A stretch of DNA of 11,975 bases from Xanthobacteraceae bacterium. Lineage in GTDB: Bacteria > Pseudomonadota > Alphaproteobacteria > Rhizobiales > Xanthobacteraceae. Below the pieces are notes generated by a model that searched no databases, had not been told where the DNA came from, and saw only the letters and a program-made list of their open reading frames with translations. Position 1 is the stretch's first letter; every line of letters starts with the position of its first letter. The DNA lies in NCBI GenBank assembly GCA_030039105.1, contig JASHQO010000092.1, positions 1-11,975 of the forward strand. The letters are read 5' to 3'. The position numbers and the translations under genes are program-made. Below are positions 1-6,211 of this stretch, piece by piece.

Positions 1-75
1 GAATTGCCGCCGACGCCCTACAAGGAGCCGGTGTTCGGCCAGCGGTTTATTCCCGACGCGGCGCCGGTGAAATAA
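1..75 (+). CDS. C-terminal end of an unidentified protein (partial)
   Basis: An open frame enters from the left edge in frame 1 and ends at TAA (73-75). The 24 visible residues are proline-rich (ELPPTPYKEPVF, then GQRFIPDAAPVK) with no motif I can name. The codons have the G/C-rich third positions of the neighbouring real genes, which is why I accept it as a coding end. It converges on rcdA with only 11 bases between the two stop codons, and no terminator hairpin is visible in that space. The family cannot be decided from this fragment. Confidence 0.55.
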   Translation, partial: ELPPTPYKEPVFGQRFIPDAAPVK

Positions 76-86
76 ATAGGGGCGGA

Positions 87-608
87 TTACATCCGGTCGC
101 CTTCGAACGCGGCCTTCAGCAAGCCGAGCTGGCGCTCGACCGGATTGCCGATCGCCATCGTCATGGGCGGCGCGGCGTGCATGGTGGCGTCGAGCCGGCG
201 CACTTCGGTCTGCAGCTTGACCGAGCGGGCAATCAGCTCCTGCAACGCCTTGGGCAGAAGCGCGATCGACTTGGCGTCGCCGGGATCGCAGGCGGCGAGC
301 CGGACCTTGCTCTTTTCCTTGTTCGCCTGGGCGAGCGTCATCTCGCCTTCCTTAACGGCGCGGTGCAGCAATAGCCAGGAGGCGAGCTGCATCAGGCGCG
401 TGGTCAGCCGCATGCTTTCGGTGGCGTAGACCATCGCCGCGCTGCGCTCGAGCTTTTTGGATTCCGCCCGGCCCGCACCGTCGAGGTAGCTTGCGGTCTC
501 CTCGACCAGCGCCATCCCGTCGCGGAACAGGGTGGCGAAAATTTGCGAATTGGCCAGCCGCTCACTGAAGGAGACCGTGCCGGTCTCGATCGTACGCTTA
601 TCGGACAT
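87..608 (-). CDS. rcdA: RcdA, regulator of CtrA degradation (DUF1465 family)
   Basis: The 173-residue protein matches the RcdA/DUF1465 family by recall, notably the stretches MALVEETASYLDG and YATESMRLTTRLMQLASWLL (about residues 32-80). Length agrees with the family. In Caulobacter crescentus RcdA is a small helical cytoplasmic adaptor that works with CpdR and PopA to deliver CtrA to the ClpXP protease at the pole, clearing CtrA for replication start. The sequence shows an all-helical, non-secreted protein, as expected. ATG at 606-608 is preceded by GAGGC (616-620) at 7-nt spacing. Upstream are paired TTGCCGCAA motifs and a GAGTC (GANTC, CcrM-type) site at 654-658. The gene stands alone and converges with the partial gene on its left. 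The family call is secure; the role in this species is inferred, since cell-cycle wiring differs between rhizobia and Caulobacter. Confidence 0.9.
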   Translation of the reverse strand: MSDKRTIETGTVSFSERLANSQIFATLFRDGMALVEETASYLDGAGRAESKKLERSAAMVYATESMRLTTRLMQLASWLLLHRAVKEGEMTLAQANKEKSKVRLAACDPGDAKSIALLPKALQELIARSVKLQTEVRRLDATMHAAPPMTMAIGNPVERQLGLLKAAFEGDRM

Positions 609-667
609 GGTTTACGCCTCACACCCAACGCAGCATTGCGCGCCGCGGCGCGAGAGTCCAGCGGGCT

Positions 668-707
668 TTGCCGCAAAGCTGCCGACATAGTTGCCGCAAC
701 GCCGCAA
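668..707. promoter_or_regulatory. Paired TTGC-C-GCAA inverted repeats upstream of rcdA (candidate operator)
   Basis: The palindromic 9-mer TTGCCGCAA occurs at 668-676 and again at 691-699, start-to-start distance 23 bp (about two helix turns). A third GCCGCAA half-copy lies at 701-707. The first copy extends to a longer inverted repeat (CTTTG/CAAAG arms, 666-678). They lie 60 to 100 bases before the rcdA start codon, where a regulator of rcdA would bind. No known factor is assigned, and GC-rich sequence makes some of this possible by chance. Confidence 0.3.
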
Positions 708-721
708 AAATCGCGGCGGCG

Positions 722-751
722 AAAAAAAAGAGCCGCCGTTTCCGGCGGCTC
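722..751 (-). terminator. Intrinsic terminator, minus-strand transcription
   Basis: A perfect 9-bp stem (GAGCCGCCG at 730-738, complement at 743-751) closes a 4-base loop. On the minus strand it is followed directly by eight Ts (729-722). There is no T run on the plus-strand side, so it acts in one direction. It ends whatever is transcribed leftward from the 755-1149 region and insulates rcdA, whose start codon lies 114 bases further on, from that transcription. Confidence 0.85.
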
Positions 752-817
752 AAGGTGATAACAGGGAGGCGTCAAACAGAGTGGACAGGAGCCACTCGAT
801 GTCCAGAAGATGGACGA
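722..817 (-). ncRNA. Candidate small regulatory RNA with exposed anti-Shine-Dalgarno motifs
   Basis: Read on the minus strand, the interval folds as a chain typical of a trans-acting sRNA. Hairpin 1 (815-801) has a 5-bp GTCCA/TGGAC stem with a TCTTC loop. Hairpin 2 (797-779) has a 6-bp GAGTGG/CCACTC stem with loop CTCCTGT. A linker follows that carries CCTCCCTG (769-762), then a perfect 9-bp terminator stem with eight Ts. Both CUCC-type motifs would be single-stranded and could pair with ribosome binding sites, as described for alphaproteobacterial sRNAs such as the alpha-r14/NfeR1 group. A weak -10 (CATTAC, 828-823) with a CtrA box 11 nt upstream gives an estimated 5' end near 817. No protein frame explains the region. 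The alternative is that this is only the 3' UTR and terminator of the DUF1192 transcript. The sRNA is inferred, not shown. Confidence 0.5.
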
Positions 818-839
818 TATCTGTAATGAACGAGAAAGC

Positions 840-854
840 TTAATTAGAAGTTAA
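840..854. promoter_or_regulatory. CtrA box TTAA-N7-TTAA
   Basis: TTAA (840-843), seven bases, TTAA (851-854) followed by C: this is the classical full CtrA binding site. In sequence of this composition a match is expected roughly once per 100 kb, so chance is unlikely. It lies 11 nt upstream of a weak -10 on the minus strand, placing it over the -35 position of the candidate sRNA promoter, a usual activating position for CtrA. It is about 230 bp from rcdA with a terminator between, so the sRNA or the DUF1192 3' region is the nearer target. Confidence 0.55.
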
Positions 855-915
855 CGAACTGCGGAAAGTTGCCATATCTTTCTGCACCGCCGCGCAAGCA
901 GTCGGCCGCCGCGGC

Positions 916-924
916 GTTAACCAT
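916..924 (+). promoter_or_regulatory. CtrA-like half site GTTAACCAT
   Basis: GTTAACCAT matches the TTAACCAT form of the CtrA motif known from alphaproteobacteria. It lies 62 bp from the full box at 840-854 and 31 bp beyond the DUF1192 stop codon. It may be a second CtrA contact for the same control region. Taken alone a 9-base match would be weak; its value comes from the neighbouring full box. Confidence 0.35.
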
Positions 925-934
925 ATCTGCAAAT

Positions 935-967
935 GCTATCTCTTGAAGCAAACGCTATCTCTTGAAG
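935..967. repeat. Direct repeat GCTATCTCTTGAAG x2, period 19 bp
   Basis: Perfect 14-base copies lie at 935-948 and 954-967. The second copy contains the stop codon and last codons of the DUF1192 gene (minus strand, ending KR-stop), so the first is a duplicate of the gene's 3' end lying just outside it. Confidence 0.8.
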
Positions 968-1149
968 AAGGTGTCGGCCGCCGACTTCGAGGCCTGCTTG
1001 CGCTTCATTTCGGCTTCGAGGCGGACGATCTCGTCCTTGAGCAACGTAATCCGCTCGGTCAACTCGCCGACCGACAGCAGCGCCAGGTCCTGGCCCATTT
1101 CGTGGGTCATCTTCTTCTTCGGCAGTTCGTCGGGATCGACCGCGGCCAT
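955..1149 (-). CDS. DUF1192 family small protein
   Basis: A 64-residue charged protein: MAAVDPDELPKKK, then an amphipathic run (LALLSVGELTERITLLKDEIVRLEAEMKRK, given here in pieces: VGELTERITLLK, DEIVRLEAEMKRK) that should form a helix or short coiled coil. Length and the SVxELxERIxxLxxEIxRLE pattern fit DUF1192, a small alphaproteobacterial family of unknown function. The start is fixed by the ATG at 1147-1149 with AAGGAAGG at 1155-1162 (5-nt spacing). A promoter at 1172-1200 lies downstream of the only longer in-frame start (1206), so that longer form is excluded. The protein has no signal peptide and is probably cytosolic. Its function is unknown. It is transcribed away from the c-di-GMP gene and toward the candidate sRNA. 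Confidence 0.8.
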   Translation of the reverse strand: MAAVDPDELPKKKMTHEMGQDLALLSVGELTERITLLKDEIVRLEAEMKRKQASKSAADTFFKR

Positions 1150-1171
1150 TTTCGCCTTCCTTCGGCGATAA

Positions 1172-1200
1172 ATTTTAGCGGCGCCGGTCCACGTTGTCAC
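1172..1200 (-). promoter_or_regulatory. Promoter of the DUF1192 gene
   Basis: On the minus strand GTGACA (1200-1195) and TAAAAT (1177-1172) are separated by exactly 17 bases, five of six matches to each sigma-70 hexamer. Predicted transcription start is near 1165, giving a leader of about 16 nt that holds the AAGGAAGG ribosome site. Confidence 0.6.
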
Positions 1201-1331
1201 ACGCACGGTCGCGGCAATGCCTCGACAGGGCTACCCGCAATAATCCGCGTCGGATCGTCTGACCCTTTGAAAATAAACAGAAAAATCCTTGCCCTCGGGC
1301 ACCGCAAGGGCTACTAAAGCGATGGGCACGG

Positions 1332-1357
1332 GGGGTTTTGGCAGGGGTTTTGGCAGG
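1332..1357. repeat. Tandem duplication GGGGTTTTGGCA x2
   Basis: Two perfect 12-base copies (1332-1343, 1344-1355) plus GG of a third, about 80 bp before the start codon of the c-di-GMP gene. Apart from this repeat and the DUF1192 promoter, the 285-base gap 1150-1434 shows only a weak hairpin near 1287-1309. Confidence 0.8.
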
Positions 1358-1434
1358 TCTCGGCGGCCTTGCGGCGGCCAGTGGCCGCGATTTCGGCGCA
1401 AAGCCGGGTAGCTATTCCAATCGGGGGACACATC

Positions 1435-4377
1435 GTGGCGCGATCCGCGCCGGCTGCCGACCTCGGAGGTCGACTCTTGGCATCTTTGCGGGTCGCGGTG
1501 TTCCGCGCCGATTGCATTCTCGTCGCTTTGACGCTGGTGTTCGCGGCCTTCGCCGCGGTTCCCGCCGCGCATGCGATCGATGCCGTCGCCGTGCGCACCG
1601 ATGCCTCCGCCATCGACCTCACCGACGCCATCGAGTTGCAGCACACCGAGGGCGACCGCATCCAGGTGTCGACCGCGCCCGGCGCCGACGCCATCGTGCG
1701 GCGCATCGAGGTGCGCGCCCGCGAAGCCGGCAAGAACTGGGCGGTATTTGCGCTCGCCAATAACGGCGACGAACAGATCGACCGCCTGATCGTGGCGCCG
1801 CACTACCGCATGGTCGGCTCCGGCCTGATCTGGCCCGACCTCGGCCAGTCGCGCATCGTCTACATCACGCCGTCGTCGGGCGATCCGCCGGACCGGCAGG
1901 ACAGCGCCGACGCCGACGTGTTCCGCATCACGCTCGATCCCGGCACGGTGATCACTTTCGTCGCCGAATTGCGCACGCCGAATATTCCGCAGCTCTATCT
2001 GTGGGAGCCGGACGCCTACAAGGACAAGGTCAACTCGCTGACCCTCTACCAGGGCATCGTCATCGGCATCGCCGGACTGTTGGCGCTGTTCCTCACTATT
2101 CTGTTCGTGGTCAAGGGCAGCGTGATGTTCCCGGCCGCTGCCGCGCTCGGCTGGGCCGTGCTGGTCTATATCGGCATCGACTTCGGCTTCTGGGGCAAGG
2201 TGTTCGACATGTCGTCGGGCGCCGAGCGCATCTGGCGCGCCTCCGGCGAAGCGATCCTGGCGGCGACGCTGTTGGTCTTCCTGTTCGCCTATCTCAATCT
2301 GAACCGCTGGCACGTGCGCTATTCGCACATCACCGCCGCCTGGCTCATCGGACTGGGCGCGCTGGTCGGCATCGCCTTGTTCTCGCCGGATATCGCCTCC
2401 GGCATTGCCCGCATCTCGCTGTTCCTGGTCGCGGTGGCCGGCTTCTGCCTGGTGGTCTATCTCTCCACCCACGGTTTCGACCGCGCGGTGATGCTGATCC
2501 CGACCTGGCTGCTGCTGGTCGTCTGGGTGATCGGCGCGGCGATGACCGTGCTCGGCCTCGTCACCAACGACATCGTCGGCCCGGCGCTGCTTGGCGGCCT
2601 CGTCCTCATCGTCATGCTGATCGGCTTCACGGTGATGCAGCACGCATTCGCCGGCGGCATCACCCAGGGCATCGTGTCCGACATCGAGCGCCGGGCGCTG
2701 GCGCTGACCGGCGCCGGCGACATGATCTGGGATTGGGACGTCGCCAACGACAAGGTCTTCACCAGCCCGGAAACCGAGACCGCGCTCGGCCTGAAAACCG
2801 GCACGCTGGAAGGCCCGGCGGCGAACTGGCTCGACGTGCTGCATCCGCTCGACCGCGACCGCTTCCGCGCCACCTTGGACAACGTGCTGGAGCAGCGCCG
2901 CGGCCGCGTCACCCAGGATTTCCGGCTGCGCACGGCCGACGGCCGTTTCCTGTGGCTCGCCATGCGGGCGCGGCCGGTCGTCGGCTCCGACGGCGAGGTG
3001 ATCCGCCTGGTCGGCACGCTCACCGACGTCACCGAGTTCAAGACCGCCGAGGAACGGCTGCTGCACGACGCCGTGCACGACAATCTTACCGGGCTGCCGA
3101 ACCGCGAACTGTTCCTCGACCGGCTCGACGCCGTGCTCGGCTTCGCCAAGACTGCGACCGCGATGAAGCCGACCGTGATGGTGATCGACCTCGACCGCTT
3201 CAAGCAGGTCAACGATTCCGTCGGCATGGCGGTCGGCGACTCGATCCTGTTGACCTTGGCGCGCCGGCTCAGCCGGGTGATCAAGCCGCAGGACACGCTG
3301 GCGCGGCTCGCCGGCGATCAGTTCGCGCTGATCCTATTGTCGGAGAGCGGCGCCGAAAAAGTCACCGCCGTGGCGCAGACCGTCCGCCGCACCTTGCGCG
3401 CACCAATCACCTTCAACGACCGCGAGATCTTCGTCACCGGCTCGATCGGCATGACGCTCGGCGAGAGCGAGCCGCAGCGCGGCGAGGAGGTTTTGAAGGA
3501 CGCCGAGCTCGCCATGTATCACGCCAAGCGCGGCGGCGGCGATCGCATCGAGGTGTTCAAGCCGGCGATGCGGGCGCGCAAGACCGACCGTTTGACGCTC
3601 GAATCCGACCTGCGCCGCGCCATCGAGCGGGAAGAGATCGCCATCCTCTACCAGCCGATCGTGCGGCTCGACGACCGCTCGGTCGCCGGCTTCGAGGCGC
3701 TGGCGCGCTGGAACCACCCGAAACTCGGCCGCATGTCGCCGGCCGAATTCATCAACGTCGCCGAGGAAAGCGGGCTGATCGTCGAGCTCGGCCTATTCGT
3801 GCTGGAGCGCGCGGCGCGGCAGCTCAGCACCTGGCAACGCACCTTGCGCCATCGCAACGCGCTGTTCGTCAGCGTCAACGTCTCGTCGCGCCAATTGCTG
3901 CGCCACGACCTGATCCAGGACCTGCGCAGCGTGCTGACGCGCTCGACCGTGGTGCGCGGTACGCTCAAGCTCGAGCTCACCGAATCGGTGGTGATGGAGA
4001 ATCCCGAGCACGCCGCGCAGATGCTGCACCGCATCCGCGAGCTCGGCGCCGGCCTGGCGCTGGACGATTTCGGCACCGGCCATTCGTCGCTGTCGTATCT
4101 GCAGCGCTTTCCGTTCGACACCATCAAGATCGACCAGTCGTTCGTGCGCACCACGGCGAAGGGCACGCGGCCGGTGATCTTGCGCTCGATCGTGGCGCTG
4201 GCCCACGATCTCGGCATGGACGTGGTCGCCGAAGGCGCCGAAACCGATTCCGACGCCGTCGAGCTATCGCAGCTCGGCTGCGAATACGCACAAGGCTTTT
4301 TGTTCGGCGCGCCGATGACGGCAGAGAAGGCGCGCGACCTGCTGCAATCGGACAAGAGCGTGGAGATGGCGAGGTAG
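1435..4377 (+). CDS. Membrane c-di-GMP phosphodiesterase: 7TM sensor, PAS, degenerate GGDEF, EAL
   Basis: A 980-residue protein. Residues 1-47 form a signal peptide (cleavage after AAHA). About 48-205 is a periplasmic beta-rich sensor and 207-405 holds seven membrane helices, the plan of 7TMR-DISM receptors. A PAS domain follows (about 418-545), then GGDEF (about 548-710) and EAL (about 725-970). The EAL site looks complete: EAL 754-756, N815, ELTES 847-851, DDFG 877-880, K898, E933, Q953. The GGDEF motif is AGDQF (626-630) and the upstream I-site RxxD reads KPQD, so cyclase activity is unlikely and GTP binding may only regulate. Expected role: hydrolysis of c-di-GMP in response to an extracellular signal. 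I chose GTG at 1435 because GGGGGA (1423-1428) lies 6 nt before it; a TTG at 1369 would add 22 residues without a good ribosome site. The gene is monocistronic. Family call firm; ligand unknown. Confidence 0.9.
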   Translation: MARSAPAADLGGRLLASLRVAVFRADCILVALTLVFAAFAAVPAAHAIDAVAVRTDASAIDLTDAIELQHTEGDRIQVSTAPGADAIVRRIEVRAREAGKNWAVFALANNGDEQIDRLIVAPHYRMVGSGLIWPDLGQSRIVYITPSSGDPPDRQDSADADVFRITLDPGTVITFVAELRTPNIPQLYLWEPDAYKDKVNSLTLYQGIVIGIAGLLALFLTILFVVKGSVMFPAAAALGWAVLVYIGIDFGFWGKVFDMSSGAERIWRASGEAILAATLLVFLFAYLNLNRWHVRYSHITAAWLIGLGALVGIALFSPDIASGIARISLFLVAVAGFCLVVYLSTHGFDRAVMLIPTWLLLVVWVIGAAMTVLGLVTNDIVGPALLGGLVLIVMLIGFTVMQHAFAGGITQGIVSDIERRALALTGAGDMIWDWDVANDKVFTSPETETALGLKTGTLEGPAANWLDVLHPLDRDRFRATLDNVLEQRRGRVTQDFRLRTADGRFLWLAMRARPVVGSDGEVIRLVGTLTDVTEFKTAEERLLHDAVHDNLTGLPNRELFLDRLDAVLGFAKTATAMKPTVMVIDLDRFKQVNDSVGMAVGDSILLTLARRLSRVIKPQDTLARLAGDQFALILLSESGAEKVTAVAQTVRRTLRAPITFNDREIFVTGSIGMTLGESEPQRGEEVLKDAELAMYHAKRGGGDRIEVFKPAMRARKTDRLTLESDLRRAIEREEIAILYQPIVRLDDRSVAGFEALARWNHPKLGRMSPAEFINVAEESGLIVELGLFVLERAARQLSTWQRTLRHRNALFVSVNVSSRQLLRHDLIQDLRSVLTRSTVVRGTLKLELTESVVMENPEHAAQMLHRIRELGAGLALDDFGTGHSSLSYLQRFPFDTIKIDQSFVRTTAKGTRPVILRSIVALAHDLGMDVVAEGAETDSDAVELSQLGCEYAQGFLFGAPMTAEKARDLLQSDKSVEMAR

Positions 4378-4485
4378 CGGACGACAGAGGACAGAGGACA
4401 GACGACGGACGACGGATAATCTAGTTCTTTTATCTGTCCTCTGTCCTCTGTCCTCTGTCCTCTGTCCTCTGTCCTCTGTCGTCCG
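4378..4485. repeat. Inverted array of 7-bp repeats between convergent genes
   Basis: Immediately after the EAL stop, five heptamers of the AGGACAG/ACGACGG type run from 4381 to 4415. From 4434, six perfect CTGTCCT copies and one CTGTCGT copy run to 4482 in the opposite sense. The outer ends (4378-4401 and 4462-4485) form a perfect 24-bp inverted repeat, and the inner copies can pair in several registers. The array fills the whole space to the yqgE stop (4488). It would fold into a long hairpin in both transcripts and probably ends both, although only a short T run (4426-4431) is present. Copy number is likely variable. Confidence 0.9.
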
Positions 4486-4487
4486 AC

Positions 4488-5102
4488 TTACGCGTGGCCC
4501 GACTCGCTCGACAGCATGCCGACGTCGATGCCGATCTTCTTCAGCGCCATCGCGTATTTGCTGCCGACGTCGGGACCGAAGATCAGGTCCGGATCGGCGG
4601 CGCAGTGCAGCCAGCCGTTGCCCTGGATCTCGTTTTCCAGTTGGCCCGGCGCCCAGCCGGCATAGCCGAGCGCCAGGATGGCGCTGGCCGGCCCGTCGCC
4701 GCGGGCGATCGCCTTGAGAATGTCGACGGTGGCGGTGAGGCAAATCCCGTCGTCGATCGGCAGCGTCGAGTTCTCGATGAAGAAGTCGGCCGAGTGCAGC
4801 ACGAAGCCGCGCTCGGTCTCGACCGGTCCGCCGCGCATCACCTTCACGCCGCCGGCTCTTCTCGGAAGCTGGATGCGGTCGGCCGCCGGAATGACGTCGA
4901 GCTTCACCAGCAGATCGGAGAAATTGATGTTCGGCGCCGGATGATTGACGACGATGCCCATGGCGCCTTCCGAGGAATGCGCGCACAGATAGATCAACGA
5001 GCGGGCGAAGCGCTCGTCCAACATCGACGGCATGGCGATCAGCATCTGGCCGTCCAGATAACCGCGTCCGCGCTTTGCCGAACCACCGCGTGGTAATTTC
5101 AT
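4488..5102 (-). CDS. yqgE: YqgE/AlgH family protein
   Basis: A 204-residue protein with the family signature: GQMLIAMPSMLDERFARSLI, then HSSEGAMGIVVNHP, RGGPVETERGFVLHS and LGYAGWAPGQLENEI. This is the UPF0301/DUF179 (YqgE, AlgH) family, cytosolic, fold known but biochemical role unsettled (AlgH was linked to alginate regulation in Pseudomonas). Length is normal for the family, with the extra basic N-terminal 15 residues common in rhizobial members. The start is ATG at 5100-5102. No strong Shine-Dalgarno sequence precedes it, so the start is less certain, but the conserved GYLDGQMLIAMP region needs a start upstream of residue 19. A 10-bp palindrome GTTTGCAAAC (5129-5138) lies in its leader. 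It is divergent from the DsbD-alpha-like gene, a pairing I recall from other Hyphomicrobiales. Confidence 0.9.
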   Translation of the reverse strand: MKLPRGGSAKRGRGYLDGQMLIAMPSMLDERFARSLIYLCAHSSEGAMGIVVNHPAPNINFSDLLVKLDVIPAADRIQLPRRAGGVKVMRGGPVETERGFVLHSADFFIENSTLPIDDGICLTATVDILKAIARGDGPASAILALGYAGWAPGQLENEIQGNGWLHCAADPDLIFGPDVGSKYAMALKKIGIDVGMLSSESGHA

Positions 5103-5221
5103 GACAAAAGGTTAGCCCATCGGTCGGTGTTTGCAAACGAACGGCGAGCACAAAAGTTCGCGATATGCCCTCGATTCGTTGTCGCAACGGATTACGGCGC
5201 CGCGGCGGCCTAAGCGCAACG

Positions 5222-5249
5222 GTCATGGTCACAATGTCATGGTCACAAT
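5222..5249. repeat. Perfect 14-bp tandem duplication in a divergent promoter region
   Basis: GTCATGGTCACAAT occurs at 5222-5235 and 5236-5249 without a gap, 45 bases before the start codon of the exported thiol protein. A third partial copy (ATCATGTCA) follows. It sits in the shared control region of yqgE and the DsbD-alpha-like gene. Confidence 0.85.
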
Positions 5250-5293
5250 CATGTCAGTGGCGCGCGCGCCGAGTTCGCTCTAAACAGCGGTCC

Positions 5294-6139
5294 ATGCTCG
5301 CCCCTATGTCCCGGCATTTAACGATTGTGACGCTGGCCGTTTTGCTCGGGGCCGCCGCGGCCCACGCACAGGACGCGTCGGCCTGGGACAAGCAGTCTCA
5401 CGCCGAGGCGCGCCTTCTCGCCGGTGCCGCGGTCAAGAGCGCCGACTCGAACTACCTGCGCGCCGGGCTGGAGCTGCGGCTCGATCCCGGCTGGAAGACC
5501 TATTGGCGCGAGCCCGGCGATTCGGGCGTGCCGCCGACCTTCGATTTCTCCGGCTCCGACAACGTTAAATCGGTCGCCGTCGACTGGCCGGCGCCGGAGC
5601 GCTTTCCCGACGGCGCCGGCGGCAACTCGATCGGCTATGTCGGCCGCGTGGTGCTGCCGTTGCGGATCGTGCAAACCGACGCCGCCAAACCGACGGCGCT
5701 GCACTTGAAGCTCGACTATGCGGTCTGCGGCAATCTGTGCGTTCCGGCCGAAGCCAATCTCGAACTGGCGCTCAGCGGCAACGGCGCCGAGGAGACCGCG
5801 ATCGAGAAAGAGGCGCTGCGCGTGCCCCGCCGCGTCGCGCCGGGGCCCGGCAAAGGCCTTGGCGTGATCTCGGCCCATCGCCAGCCGGGCGGCGAGCATG
5901 ACCGGGTCATCGTCGAGGTTGCCGCACCGAAAGACGCCGTGCTCGAGCTTTTCGTCGAAGGCCCGACCGCCGACTGGTCGCTGCCGCTGCCGGAGCCCGC
6001 CGGCGGCGACGGCGACGTGCGCCGCTTCGCCTTCGACCTCGATGGGCTGCCGCCCGGCGCCGAGGCCAAGGGCGCGGTGCTGACGTTCACCGCGGTGTCC
6101 GGCGACGACGCCATCGAGGTTCCGATCCGTCTCGACTAG
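5294..6139 (+). CDS. Periplasmic DsbD-alpha-like (DsbD_N) domain protein
   Basis: A 281-residue exported protein. ATG at 5294 gives a clean signal peptide (SRHLTIVTLAVLLGAAAAHA, cleavage after residue 25). Upstream in-frame ATG codons would bury that signal behind an arginine-rich stretch and have no ribosome site. The mature part has the DsbD N-terminal domain pattern: LRLDPGWKTYWREPGDSGVP (an approximate match to family members) and DYAVCGNLCVPAEANLEL, with C145 and C149 as the likely redox pair. In DsbD this domain passes electrons from the membrane domain to periplasmic thioredoxin-like proteins. Here it stands alone with no membrane domain, so it needs a partner elsewhere (CcdA/ScsB type). 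It lies 72 bases before a peroxiredoxin on the same strand, probably an operon. Family call good, electron partners unknown. Confidence 0.82.
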   Translation: MLAPMSRHLTIVTLAVLLGAAAAHAQDASAWDKQSHAEARLLAGAAVKSADSNYLRAGLELRLDPGWKTYWREPGDSGVPPTFDFSGSDNVKSVAVDWPAPERFPDGAGGNSIGYVGRVVLPLRIVQTDAAKPTALHLKLDYAVCGNLCVPAEANLELALSGNGAEETAIEKEALRVPRRVAPGPGKGLGVISAHRQPGGEHDRVIVEVAAPKDAVLELFVEGPTADWSLPLPEPAGGDGDVRRFAFDLDGLPPGAEAKGAVLTFTAVSGDDAIEVPIRLD

Positions 6140-6211
6140 CTCGCCGCGCTTGCGCTAATTTGCGCGTCCGAGCAACGCCCATCCATAACCCGTAACGAGA
6201 GGATTGAGATC

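Noticed and set aside
639..652. 14-bp palindrome CGCGCCGCGGCGCG before rcdA
   Set aside because: Only C and G in a GC-rich genome, so likely chance.
799..843. A 14-codon plus-strand frame (MSRRWTISVMNEKA) with AGGAG 7 nt upstream
   Set aside because: The AGGAG is the complement of the CUCCU loop of the candidate sRNA and lies in a hairpin; no gene follows in frame and there is no sign of a leader peptide.
1287..1309. Hairpin CCTTGC/GCAAGG followed by five Ts on the minus strand
   Set aside because: No minus-strand gene ends there, the 11-base loop contains a competing GCCC/GGGC stem, and the stem is short; not enough to call a terminator.
1231..3078. A 615-codon open frame on the minus strand opposite the c-di-GMP gene
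   Set aside because: It is the complement of a GC-rich gene with clear domains; its product is rich in Asp, Arg, His and Gln without family motifs, as expected for an antisense shadow.
2001..4424. An 807-codon open frame on the plus strand, overlapping the same gene in another frame
   Set aside because: Arginine- and alanine-rich shadow of the true frame; no domain.
4434..4482. Heptamer run considered as a CRISPR-like array
   Set aside because: Units are 7 bp with no spacers; it is a simple tandem repeat.
4264..5232. A minus-strand frame with TEDRGQR-type repeats near 4440
   Set aside because: The repeats are a translation of the heptamer array, and the rest overlaps yqgE in the wrong frame.
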